A stretch of DNA of 49,302 nt from Chara braunii (Eukaryota > Streptophyta > Charophyceae > Charales > Characeae): contig BFEA01000478.1 in the NCBI GenBank assembly GCA_003427395.1, forward strand, positions 1,141,546 to 1,190,847, in the 5' to 3' direction. Position numbers and translations under genes: made by a program. Position 1 is the stretch's first letter. Each line of letters begins with the position of its first letter. The notes under the pieces are model-generated. The model was not told the origin of the DNA and ran no database searches. It saw only the letters and a program-made list of their open reading frames with translations. Shown here piece by piece: positions 19,706 to 29,333 of the stretch.

Positions 19706-20029
19706 TTGCAGGGGCAAATCTATATAACATCCCTGGAGTTCGACTTTGTGTCGTGCAGAGTTACACAGAAGCCCTATATGCAGGAGGACTTTTGTGATGT
19801 ATCGGTGGGCGGCAATTATGACAGAATTCAGTTGCTGAAGTTGTGGTTTGCAAATGGCATAAGAAGAGCACAGCCAAACCAAACATCTGGAGTGACCGTC
19901 AAGAAAAGAACGACAACTTCTGGCTCATCAATTACCCCAAAGTGCTGGAGGAAAGACAGGGAACAGCATCAAACATATGAGAATTGGGGGGCGCCATTAT
20001 ACACACAGGAGCACTTTAAGTGTCTCTGA
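19706..20029 (+). CDS. Possible exon or short ORF, unknown
   Basis: A 107-codon frame of ordinary, non-repetitive composition (for example QEDFCDVSVGGNYDRIQLLK). No Met start is evident that would make it a stand-alone gene; a TTTGCAG acceptor-like site lies just upstream near 19,710. I recognise no domain. It could equally be chance or a transposon relic. Confidence 0.2.
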   Translation: MQGQIYITSLEFDFVSCRVTQKPYMQEDFCDVSVGGNYDRIQLLKLWFANGIRRAQPNQTSGVTVKKRTTTSGSSITPKCWRKDREQHQTYENWGAPLYTQEHFKCL

Positions 20030-20579
20030 CTGCAATTTACGACCGGACCTGGATGCATCTGACTCTAATCAAGGCCAGAGATTGGTCGAAAAGGTCCTAG
20101 TGTGAGTATGCCCTGAGAGGGGATCGCTCCACTGCATGAATAAACAAGCAGCAATACTGCAGCTTATAGTTGTATGTTTTTCGCATCGATCAGTACAATG
20201 ATGTCGTGGAGTGGAATTCTACGGTAGTGCAGTCAGGCAAAAAGGGCGTAATCTCCAATAGCTGATTGCATAGTATGCATACCCATGGCCATACCCTTTA
20301 TCCATTGAAAAGGGGGGAGAGGAGGGGGAGGCGTGGAGGGGGCCGGGGGGGAAGCAAATGAAGAAACCACATATAGAGCCAGCCCGGATCTCGATCGAGC
20401 CATAAGATGCAAACGCAAATCCACCCGGAGGCCAAGAATTCACTGACTAACTCATCAACCATGGTAGGCATCATTCCACTCGGAGGCGCTTCCCCTGCAA
20501 TATTTAGTATTGGCTGTATTATTACAAGTTTATGCTCTTAGCATCTGTTTTTCACTTTTCTTAGGTTTTGTTTGTTTTA

Positions 20580-20860
20580 TAAACAGGTCCTTAAGGTCCT
20601 GGATCCATATCCATTCTGGGGAGCGTCAGTCCGGTTCCTATTCCCCCGGCAAGTCAAAATTGAATACATAATAGTACCCACACACGCTTCTTTCTGTCTG
20701 GCCGAAGGAACCCTGACCAGCATTGATTGCTCCTGCTAAGGAGGATTGACTGTCAGCTTGCCCAGACCACTTCCTCTCAGGCTTCGATTCAGAGCCTGTC
20801 AGATAATTCTTTGCACAGCAAGAACAGCGAAAGGGTCCGCTACACGCTATGTTGCTTGTC
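20580..20860 (-). repeat. LINE 3' end, copy 1 of a dispersed 270-bp repeat
   Basis: This stretch matches 37,658-37,925 in the same orientation over about 270 bp with substitutions and indels (shared blocks include GTCAGTCCGGTTCC / ATCAGTCCGGTTCC, CCCCGGCAAGTCA, TTCTGTCTG followed by CCGAAGGA, and GAGGATTGACTG). It lies just downstream, on the minus strand, of the LINE coding relic, so it is probably that LINE's 3' untranslated end. Confidence 0.7.
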
Positions 20861-21048
20861 ATTGTCCTTCTCTGTGCACCCTTTGAGTACTGTAGTTGAT
20901 CGCAGTTCCGACCCTTCTGCCAGGTAGCCTGGTGGAGCCCAGAGTCATTGTGGTATAGCCTGGTGCCATTTCTTCCATCTCAATCTGTTATCTACTATCG
21001 TAGCCACCTTGCCCTTTAGCAGCCAGTCTCTTTTGAATCTTTCAGGTC

Positions 21049-21155
21049 TATGTTGCATAGAGGTCGCTATTCTCCGCCATCTGTTCTTGATTTCAGTCTC
21101 TATGTTGCATAGAGGTCGCTATTCTCCGCCATCTGCTCTTGATTTCAGTCTCTGC
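21049..21155. repeat. 52-bp tandem duplication
   Basis: CTATGTTGCATAGAGGTCGC, then TATTCTCCGCCATCTG and TCTTGATTTCAGTCT, is present twice in tandem. It lies in the 3' part of the LINE relic. Confidence 0.9.
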
Positions 21156-23200
21156 CATGCTCAGTAGTAGAGACCATATTTCTTCCTTTGCCACCTCTGC
21201 TTTCTCGATTGTCCGGGTGCATCTGCGCTTCCATATTACCCACAGTGCCAATTTCCTGAGCAGGAGGAACCAGACTTCCCTGCTGTCCTAATGTTGCTGG
21301 GCAGTAAGATAGAGAGGGGAGGGATGTTGGGGGGCGGTGTTGAGAACAGGGTCGCCCACAGCTCCCGGACCTTCTTCCAGATCCATGTTGCTTCTGGACA
21401 GGATAGAAGGTAGTGAGGGATGTCCTCAGGTGAGTTCTTCTTGCACAATGAGCAGCATTCCGACGGGAAGGACTGTTTGTGCTATTAGCCATTGCATGCT
21501 GCGGATAAGGTTTGGGAGATAAGAAGGTATTTAGTCCATGGGATGGTGATAGTGGTTGCAGGGTCTAGGTGGAGGATGGTTCTCCACTTTTCCGCCAGCC
21601 TTGGGTTCGGGTCAGTAGTTTTTAGTCCGAGGTTATAACCGAGCTTTACGTCGTATTCTGTTATCCCCCTTGGTTTCCCGGTGGTGCCCTGGTCCCATAT
21701 CCACTCCTTTGGGTCGAATTCTAGGTCCTCGATGTTGAGTTCCGGTTGGAAGATGAGCCAGGGTTTCCTATCAGAGACTCTGACCTTCCTTAGCAAGAAG
21801 GATTTAATTTGTTCATGCTATGGTGCTGTGTTCAGGGCTTCTAGTTCGTATAGGCTGTGTCTGGCGATGAGGTAGGAAATGAAGTTGGCCTGGTAGTTAG
21901 TTGGGTGCGGTTTGGATATGAACTGATTGGCTCTTGTTGGTGTGGACTGTGTGGTGAGTAATCCCCAGTCGTCTGGTTTCCACGTGTGTCTCTTTTAGGA
22001 GGGTCGTCCATGAGGGGGGGATGCTGTGATGAATCTCCGATAGGTTGTTGGACAGCAGGTGACAACCCTTCAGGGTGGTGCACAGATCCTGTTTGTTAAG
22101 CCATTCTTGCCGGTCCTCGGACCACAGATGTTTGATCTCCCATACACCTCGTTCTACCCATGAGAGCCATCTGCGGTCTTTAGGTCGGAGAGTCCAGGGC
22201 TCGCCCTCTGTGTCTTTAATCCAAGGATTGCAGAACAGGGGCTGTCTTAGGACTTCCTCTTTATTGCACTAAGAACCTGCGCAGATCCTGTTCGTTAAGC
22301 CATTCTTGCCGGTCCTCGGACCACAGATGTTTGATCTGCCATACACCTCATTCTACGCATGAGAGCCATCTGCGGTCTTTAGGTCGGAGAGTCCAGGGCT
22401 TGCCCTCTGTGTCTTTAATCCAAGGATTGCAGAACAGGGGCTGTCTTAGGACTTCCTCTTTATTGCACGGAGAAGGGGCTGTCTTAGGATTTCCTCTTTA
22501 TTGCACTGAGAACCTTTCTTGTCTGGCATCAGTCGGCGCCAAGCCTTCAGGATCGGTGACCAGTAGGGGTTGGTTGTGGTGGAGGGATGAGTGAGTGTTG
22601 CAGGGTGAGTTCTCCTTGTTGACCTCCCTGATTTGATTGTCCATTCCCTTGCCATGATCCAGAAGAGGCCCCTCATGTTCGGTGGGGAAGCTACTGGTGC
22701 CAAATTCCGTATGCTGTATAACGCCATCTTGGTCCATGGGAGGGCATGCTTTGTTAGGATTTTGATTACTTATTTCATCTTGAGGGCGGTCGCTTCCTGT
22801 TTCGGATCGATGATGCCTAGTCCTCCTTCGTGTGGATTCTTGATGACGATTTGCCAGGCTACTTTGTTTAGGCATGTGGTTCTGCTGGGGTCTCCAGTCC
22901 ACAGGCAGCATCTGGCTTTTGCTTTCAGCTTTTTCAGGTCGTCATCAGGAGGGGACCATATGGAGGCCATGTACCACCACAGTGTTGAGAAAACGGCCGC
23001 TTTGATGATCAGCGCTCTCCCTAGCAAGGAGGCCTGGGCTTTCCTGCAGGGGGCTAGACGAGTTATCGCTCTGGCAATCAGAGTCTCCCCCATCCCTTGC
23101 CAAATGCCATCTTTGTTTACCATAATGCCCAGGTACCGAAGTGCTTGGTCTCCTGTGGACCATGACATTGGGGTGAATAGGTCTGGGGTTTGGGGGGGGC
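21130..23200 (-). pseudogene. Non-LTR retrotransposon (LINE) ORF2, 5'-truncated relic
   Basis: Minus strand, 5' to 3': the post-palm region of a LINE reverse transcriptase (YLGIMVNKDG near 23,130, RALIIKAAVFSTLWWYMASI near 22,995, GGLGIIDPK near 22,810), then NPYWSPILKAWRRLMP near 22,550, and a C-terminal zinc-binding segment (CKKNSPEDIPHYLLSCPE, 21,446-21,393) that resembles the zf-RVT domain. Endonuclease and the catalytic palm motifs are missing, so it is 5'-truncated near 23,200, as is usual for LINE copies. The frame changes several times, a TGA/TAG interrupts it, and a 190-bp duplication disrupts it at 22,083-22,510. It is dead. Confidence 0.85.
22083..22512. repeat. Tandem duplication inside the LINE relic
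   Basis: A 187-bp unit (CAGATCCTGTTTGTTAAGCC through TTCCTCTTTATTGCAC) at 22,086 is repeated at 22,276 with few differences. A 33-bp piece of its end (GGGGCTGTCTTAGGA, then TTCCTCTTTATTGCAC) is repeated once more near 22,475. The duplication is younger than the LINE insertion because the copies are nearly identical. Confidence 0.9.
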
Positions 23201-23599
23201 GTGCAATTTTCTTAGTTTTCTAATTGTCTATTGTCACTATTGATCTAAAATTATAAATGACGCCTTAGATCTTCAGTAGCCACTTCCTCCGACATGGTGA
23301 GCTCTAGGGGGATGCACATTCTTAAGATTTCTGCAGCTTCTGGCCAGTGACCTAACCATCGGCCTGGTCCAAATCCATCGGTGTGGTGCAAATGCATTGA
23401 GGAAGCCGGAGTCGGAGGGCAGGGGCGTCAAGAGGAGCATCGAGCGGAGCACCGGAGGGTGACTAGCGCATTCGGGATACAGCCGGGGAGCTCGCAGTGG
23501 CGACGGAACGCTCACGTAAGGAGTCAAACCGGAAAAGAAGCACGCGCGCGAGAAGAGGTTGCGCAGTTTGGGCAGCGAACACGCGCAACCATGGAGGTG

Positions 23600-24060
23600 A
23601 GGGTCAGTGGAGCTTGATCCGTGAAGGAGCGCTGGCGGCCGTGGAGGAAGCGAGCACAAGGGAGAGTCGGGGGAGCTTGATCCTCGAAGGCGCACACGCG
23701 GCCGTGAACAAAGCGCGCACGATAGAGGGCCGGCTGAATTCGATCAGGGAAGGAGCGTTGGCGGCCGTGAAGGGAGCGAGCACGAGAGAGGGTCGGCGGA
23801 GCTTGATCCGAGAAGGAGCACGCGCGGCCGTGAACGAAGCGTGCACGATAGAGGGTCGGCTGAAGTTGATTAGTGAAGGAGCGCTGGCGGCCGTGAAGGG
23901 AGCGAGCACGAGAGAGGGTCGCAGAGCTTGATCCCAGAAGGAGCACAATAGGCCGTGAACAAAGCGTGCATGATAAGAGAGTTGGCTGAATCCGATCAGG
24001 GAAGGGGCGCGCGTGGCCGTGAGTGAAGCACGCGCGAGAGGAAGTCGGCTGAGTGTCAAC
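23600..24060. repeat. Higher-order minisatellite, about 62/125 bp
   Basis: Alternating related units: AGCTTGATCCGTGAAGGAGC, then GCTGGCGGCCGTG, GAAGCGAGCAC and GAGAGAGGGTCGG, followed by a second type with GAATTCGATCAGG and AAAGCGCGCACGATAGAGGG. About seven half-units are present, continuing in decayed form to 24,290. Frames on both strands stay open only because the period keeps phase. The composition resembles the giant LTR at 44.8-49.1 kb. Confidence 0.85.
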
Positions 24061-24396
24061 TATGAACGGACGTGCGTGTTAAAGACAGACTCGGCCGGGT
24101 TCAAAGAAGGAACGAGAGCGCACGAGACAGCCGGACGTGAACGAAGCACGCGCGAGAGAGGGTTGGCCGAGTTCGAACAGCAAACGCGCGCACCCCTCGA
24201 AGCGAGAGTCGGAGCTGTCGACGAAACGTTCACATTCGAGAGCGAGTCGGAGCTGCCGACGGAACGTTCACATTCGAGAGCGAGTCGGCCGAGTTGGATC
24301 CATGGACGGACACGCACGATTTGCGAGAGAAGTCGTCCGGGGCCTAACAGCGAACGAGACCACGCGTTGGAGAGTGGTCCAGCTGAGTTTGCTTAA

Positions 24397-24575
24397 GTAG
24401 CGAGAGAGAGAGGGAGCGAGAGGGAGAGAGAGAGAGAAAGAGTGAGGGGAAAAGAGAGAGAGAAGGGGGGAAGAGTGCATGCTAGGGAGAAAGTGAGAGA
24501 GAGGAAGAACGAGAGAGAGAAGAGAAAGAAAGAGAGAGAACGGGGGGAGAGAAGGGGGAAGGGGGAATCGGTGCG
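24397..24575. repeat. (GA)-rich purine tract
   Basis: An imperfect GAGA/GGAA run of about 180 bp, directly after the minisatellite. The order of GC-rich repeats followed by a GA tract resembles the 46.3-46.6 kb part of the giant LTR. Confidence 0.8.
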
Positions 24576-24599
24576 GTTACCTACTAACGGGAGGCCAAC

Positions 24600-25760
24600 T
24601 TAAGTGTCTGTCGGAGGCCAACTTAAGACTCTGCAGTAAAGACAGACATGCCAAGAAGCTTCGAAGCAGACGAGCGAGCCCCCGCCGGCCGCTAGGTTCT
24701 GTCGGCCTTCTGAACCGGGCGTCCCGAGGGGCTGATTACGGTAACAAAGCGAGGAGCTGACCGAGGTGGTGGGCTGTTCCATACCAAACTGGGGTCCCCA
24801 ATCTTGTTTTTCCTCTACGTCGGACTGAACCTTTTTTTTATTATTCCAAAACCGAGTCGCGACCCAGCTCCCTTGATTCCGAATTGAACTGAGCCAGCCC
24901 TGGGGGCTGAACTGAGTTCTCGCATGTGTTGTTTCTCGCAAGCACCTAATCGTCCTTTTTGCAAACCCAGACGGCCCGAGCCGTCAGACTCTAAAGCTGG
25001 GTCCCCCTTTTTTCCCTCCCCGGCATACTCTATTCAGTCCTCTGTGGTCTGGCGCTGGCCCTCAGTCGTGCGGGCTGAGCGACACGTCTTCTGGGCCTTC
25101 CCTCTGCCCGTGGGTCCGGGGCCTCGTACATTCGGGTCGTGGCTCTAGCACTTAAGTCTTTGCGGCACTGAGCAAAGAACCAGTCAAGGGTGGGCGGCTG
25201 CGTCGGGTCGTGGAAGGTGGCCCACCGGACCCACAACGGGATGAGTCCCAAATCCATGATAGACACAGAGACAACATAGACTAGAGAGTGTGGGAGGGGG
25301 GTGGGGGTGGGTGGTGGGCAAGTGGATGCATCTCATCTTGGATAGGGAGAGGGAGAGACAGAGAGGAAGGACATGGGAAGGGGAGGAGGAGGGAGGGGGA
25401 CTCCCACGGGAGCACAGGTAGGCGTGTGGTGATCGATAGGGAGGGACAAGCATCGAGGTCATATTACCGCCATAGATCCTGCCGGCGCTGTCCTCACAGT
25501 TCCAAGGCGTGGGTGATGCGCTAATCAGCTGGTGCTGAAAGTTGTCAGTGGGGACACTGATAGAGGCGTTTGAAAAATGACTGCGAAGCTGAAGCGTACC
25601 TGGAGTGTCGGGAGAAGGCGCGAAATCGCGAAAGGAGCAGAAAGTCGGGGTGCTTTACGGCTACTGGCTACAGTCTCAGTGCAACCGAAGTTAGGCACTT
25701 CAACTGTAGTCGGTAGGATCGTAGCGCTACAGTGAGAGGGTGAATGTCATCTGACACCGC
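24600..25760. other. No supported gene
   Basis: A short duplicated phrase GGAGGCCAACTTAAG (about 24,590 and 24,614) and a G-rich stretch (25,286-25,400) are the only visible structures. It may be part of an old LTR related to the 44.8-kb element, but no termini were found. Confidence 0.4.
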
Positions 25761-26156
25761 GTTTAAACTTTAAATTGAATGCTCCCCACTGCTTCAGTGA
25801 GTGGGTCCATGCCAGCAGTTTGGTAGGTACCATGCCAGCACCTGGTGGGGCGCCAAGCAACACGGCCGGCAATCCTAGGATGGCCCATCCTCACAGTTGT
25901 TGCCATCTAGAACTATTCGAGGTGGGTGGTTTCCTCAACTGTGTCGGTGGGGATCCCATAAAGGGTGGGTCTATCCGGGGTACAGGCCTAGGGGGTCCGG
26001 CTCGAAGGGTTGCAAGGACCGGTAATAGCTATGGCAAAGGCAGCCTCTCAAGGGTCTAGCACCAGAGTGCACAGGGTCACCCAAAACAACCATTTGGTAG
26101 GGAGTGGGACACCATGAAGTGGCTCCCCTCCCTAAGCTGCACACATGCACCGCATA

Positions 26157-26200
26157 TGTGTGGGTGTGGGTGTGGGTGTGTGTGTGTGTGTGTGTGTACC
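26157..26200. repeat. (GT)n microsatellite
   Basis: GTGTGGGTGTGGGTGT passing into a pure GT run. Confidence 0.9.
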
Positions 26201-26345
26201 GATCCTGTTTTTCCCAACACAAAAAAATTGTTGGCGATGTGTTTTCTCTTCAGCAAGGCTGGGGCCGTTTACTGATCCTGTTTTTCCCAACACGGACTTT
26301 CACTGCGCACAGAGTTTTGCCGAGCCCGGGTTCCACTGCAATTTC
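26200..26345. repeat. Local duplication plus fragment of the fold-back arm
   Basis: GATCCTGTTTTTCCCAACAC occurs at about 26,201 and 26,274. Between them, GCAAGGCTGGGGCCGT near 26,255 matches the inner arm of the fold-back element at 1,994-2,957. Confidence 0.65.
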
Positions 26346-26439
26346 TTTTCTGGTACTCCAAAAAAACAAAAAAAAAGAAAACGGATTTCATCACGGTAGT
26401 AACTTTCAACGAAAGGACGAAGAGGGGAAAAAGAATAAG

Positions 26440-26800
26440 AATCTACGCTATGAACGAAAAAACAGTCAGGTACAGAATTCGTAGTACATGTTAGAGTACG
26501 CCCTCAGTCAGGGCGTTATAGCGATGCGTTGATCACAGCAGTCAAACTCCACAATGAAAAAAAAAAAAAAAAAACGCTATTGCCGTGAAAACTGTTCGAT
26601 ACAGAATGTGGATTCTGTGTGAGAGTGTGCCCTCAGTCAGGGCTTTACAGAGACAACGATATCACGGCAGGTGCTTGCAAAAACTAAAAACAAAACAACC
26701 CAAAAAAAAACTGCTATGGACGTGATTGCTGCTGGATACAGAATCTAGAGTGTGTGTGAGAGTGTGGCCGTGTGTGAGAGTGTGGCCCCCGGGACAAAGT
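26440..26800. repeat. Degenerate tandem repeat, period about 135-140 bp
   Basis: Three diverged units, each with a CTRYTR-GTGAAAACTGTTCG-like phrase, GATACAGAATSTRGA, a (GT/GA) run and GCCCTCAGTCAGGGC. The last phrase is itself a hairpin (CCCT, then GACTG/CAGTC-like, then AGGG). A-runs separate the units. Confidence 0.65.
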
Positions 26801-27124
26801 GTCAGTAATTCGTGGAATGCGCCCTGCCTCACTGGGAGGGCACTGAAAAGAACAGAAAAGAAAAAGAAAAAAAAACATCACAAAAAACATAATCTGCAAC
26901 TATCCACGATTTTGGCAAAATACATTCCTGGAGGATCACCTGATGGTGAGCACACCTTGTTTTCAGCTGATGCTGACGTACATAGTCGCTTCCTGTTTTT
27001 TTGGGGGGGGGTGGCAAACGGGTCTCAAGGCCCAAACATTTCTTTTCTCCCGAGCCTTGTCGGGACCCCCTAAAAATGCGGTGTGAGACCGTGTGATGTA
27101 TATTCCCATTTTTCCCAAGGATCA

Positions 27125-27170
27125 GAAAGGTAGTGGTGGTTTAAGGACCTTTTTTTTTTTTTTTTTCGAC
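27125..27170. repeat. Poly(T) and solitary MITE-like end
   Basis: GTGGTGGTTTAA near 27,132-27,143 differs by one base from the CTGGTGGT-TTAA terminus of the TTAA MITE family, and a T run follows. No matching left end was found upstream, so it is at most a fragment. Confidence 0.3.
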
Positions 27171-27199
27171 CAACTGACCCATGTCAAAGCGCTGTGCAC

Positions 27200-27820
27200 A
27201 TGGAACCCTTCTCCACTTGGGTCTTCATAATTCGCATTTGACTATGCCAATGTCAAATGGACGGCGGTCATGGGGTTTCCAACACAAGTGGCTGGCAATC
27301 TCATCCTTTCCGCCTCTTGCGTGGCCTGATTAGTAAGTGAGAAGTTAGTAGTACTAGCTTGGAGTGACCGATGGGTCAGTACGGGCATATAGTCGCACTA
27401 TGACTCATTGGACGGGGCCCTACTTGTACTTGTGGTCAGATACATCCAGGTCTGGCTGTAATTGTGGCTATGTACATGGGGAAAGCCCTGGTGTGGTGAG
27501 TATGCCCTAAATGAGTGTAGGTTAACTCGGCGAACAAGTATAGGTTAACGTGGTGAAATAGCCTTGCAAAGTAGTGCCTTTATCTTCTGTCCCATATCTT
27601 GCCTGATTCGTGCTTGGGTTTTTGTTGATGTCAGCAAACTGTTGATCCTGACTGTACTTACAGCTGTCCTTGTCAGTTCACTGCCTTGGTGGTGTGCTTG
27701 CTGACAAAGTGCTTGGGGTTTTTGTCGTCTGCCTGCAACTGACTTCCAGAGGGAACACTCTCATGCAGTCAAGATGGCAGGAAAGCGAGGTCGCCCACCA
27801 AGGTGCAGTGTTTTGATTTG
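27200..27820. other. No supported feature
   Basis: Only a short direct repeat (GTRTAGGTTAAC, then TCGG/GTGG, at 27,518 and 27,540) is visible. Confidence 0.4.
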
Positions 27821-27829
27821 GCCTGTTGG

Positions 27830-28210
27830 ATTGTGTGGGTGGGTAGGCGGGAGTGTGGGTGGGGGTGATTTTGTGGGCGTGTGTGGGGGTGTGTAGGTAT
27901 GTGTAGGTGTGTGTATGCGTCTGTGGGTGCGATTTGGCCTGTAGGATTGTGTGGATGGGTAGGTGTGTGGGTGGGTGGGTGTGATTTTATTTATTTATTT
28001 TAATTTATTTATTTATTTATTTTATTTATTTATTTTTATTTTATTTATTTTGTGTGTGTGTGGGTGGGTGTAGACAGGTGGGTGGGTGTTTTCTCTTCTG
28101 TCATCATTCTGGATTGGTGCTTTGGTGTATGTGCGTGTGTGTAGGTGTGTGTAGGTGTGTGTAGGTGTGTAGGTGTGTAGGTGTGTGGGTGGGTGTGTGG
28201 GGTGGGTGGG
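27830..28210. repeat. GTGTGGGTG-rich and (TTTA)n region
   Basis: Interspersed GTGGGTGG, GTGTGTAGGT and TTTATTTATTTA arrays. The phrase TTCTCTTCTGTCATCATTCT followed by GGATT recurs as TGCTCTTCTGTGATCATTCT followed by GGATT (28,090 and 28,212), so the satellite has higher-order units. Confidence 0.85.
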
Positions 28211-28259
28211 TGTTTGCTCTTCTGTGATCATTCTGGATTCTTCCATTTAGCCTACTCTG

Positions 28260-29240
28260 TGTGTTGGTTGTCAGAGTGAATTTGATTAAATTCTTATCTT
28301 ATCCAATTTCTACTCCGCCATTACTTTTGCTTTTGATATCTGCCAAGTTTTATGTATCTTTGATTCTTCGACATAAATTCTCTCACGTGTACTCGCATGG
28401 TTCCTTTGCAAGCGGTACACCTCGAGAACTCCCTTGCCATGCAAGTCTGATTCAGCCATTTTGACAACTGCATGAATTGCTAAGTGATCAGCAGGATGAA
28501 CCTGTACGTGTACCTGTCGTGGTTGTTCCCCTACGGTACACTTCTACAACTGTGTAGAACCCTCTGCTGATGCGTAGGTAGTGTACAAGTTCAGACTTCA
28601 ATTCTAGTTTCTCCTTGGCCCCCCCCTTTCGTCCTCTCTTCTCGGTTCTCCCTCTCCAGCGAAAGGAAGTACTTCTGTAGTAGGTGTGTGCGTCTGTGTG
28701 TGTGTGTTATCGCTCCAGCTCGGTCATTGTGCTTCCTCTCGTGTATGTCCCACCTTACTTTTCACAGTGTTAAGTTGTTAACCTTTGGTGGCCGTACAAC
28801 GGTCCGTACTGCATATGCGCATATGTTGTTCACACGATGTAAAGATATCGAGTATGCTCCGGCAAAGATTAATATTAAAGTATTGCTGGCTTGTTAATCT
28901 TAACTTTGGATGTGGCGGACGCGGAGCAGAACTGGGAAATGAAATCCAAGGTTGACGAATCCCTTTCTCAGCAGCAATGGTGTTGGATCGCATTCTGGAT
29001 GCCGATGAATGAAGTGGGCATCGGGGAAGTACAGCCCTGGAGAATGGGAATGAGAATGGGGGAAAGCAGGTGGAAAGAGTCGCATGTGCTTGGATTGTCC
29101 CATTCCTAGCCATTGCCCTTTGTAATAATTTGACAGCCAGGAATGAAGAATGGAGGACGTGGGACCGAGGGACGTAAATTACAGTGAGGAATGAAGAATT
29201 TAGGGAAGTGGGACATCCTCACCCCATGTGTTTTGTTTTT
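28260..29240. other. Upstream region of the zinc-finger gene; no assignable exon
   Basis: Normal base composition, in contrast to the surrounding repeats. A plus frame at 28,891-29,109 has ordinary composition and might be part of a transcribed leader or upstream exon. No TATA box or start can be fixed. The upstream exon(s) of the gene at 29,305 should lie here or further left. Confidence 0.3.
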
Positions 29241-29333
29241 AGGTGTCGAAACGACTTCTGACGTGGTAAAAGAAGAAGCTAAGGGCCTGGAATTGACATG
29301 ATCTTTGTGCTCCTGCTCTCATCCATTTCACAG
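29241..29333 (+). promoter_or_regulatory. Candidate splice acceptors for the zinc-finger exon
   Basis: TTTTGTTTTTAG ends at 29,242 and CATCCATTTCACAG at 29,333; both have a pyrimidine tract and AG. An in-frame TGA at 29,299 rules out use of the first acceptor in the finger frame, so the second (exon from 29,334) is the better candidate. Confidence 0.45.

Noticed and set aside
23497-24059. Open frames of 127-151 codons on both strands
   Set aside because: They stay open because the minisatellite period preserves phase. The products are tandem peptide repeats without a family.
27131-27143. A fourth member of the TTAA MITE family
   Set aside because: Only one end (11 of 12 bases) is present; no inverted partner was found within several hundred bases.
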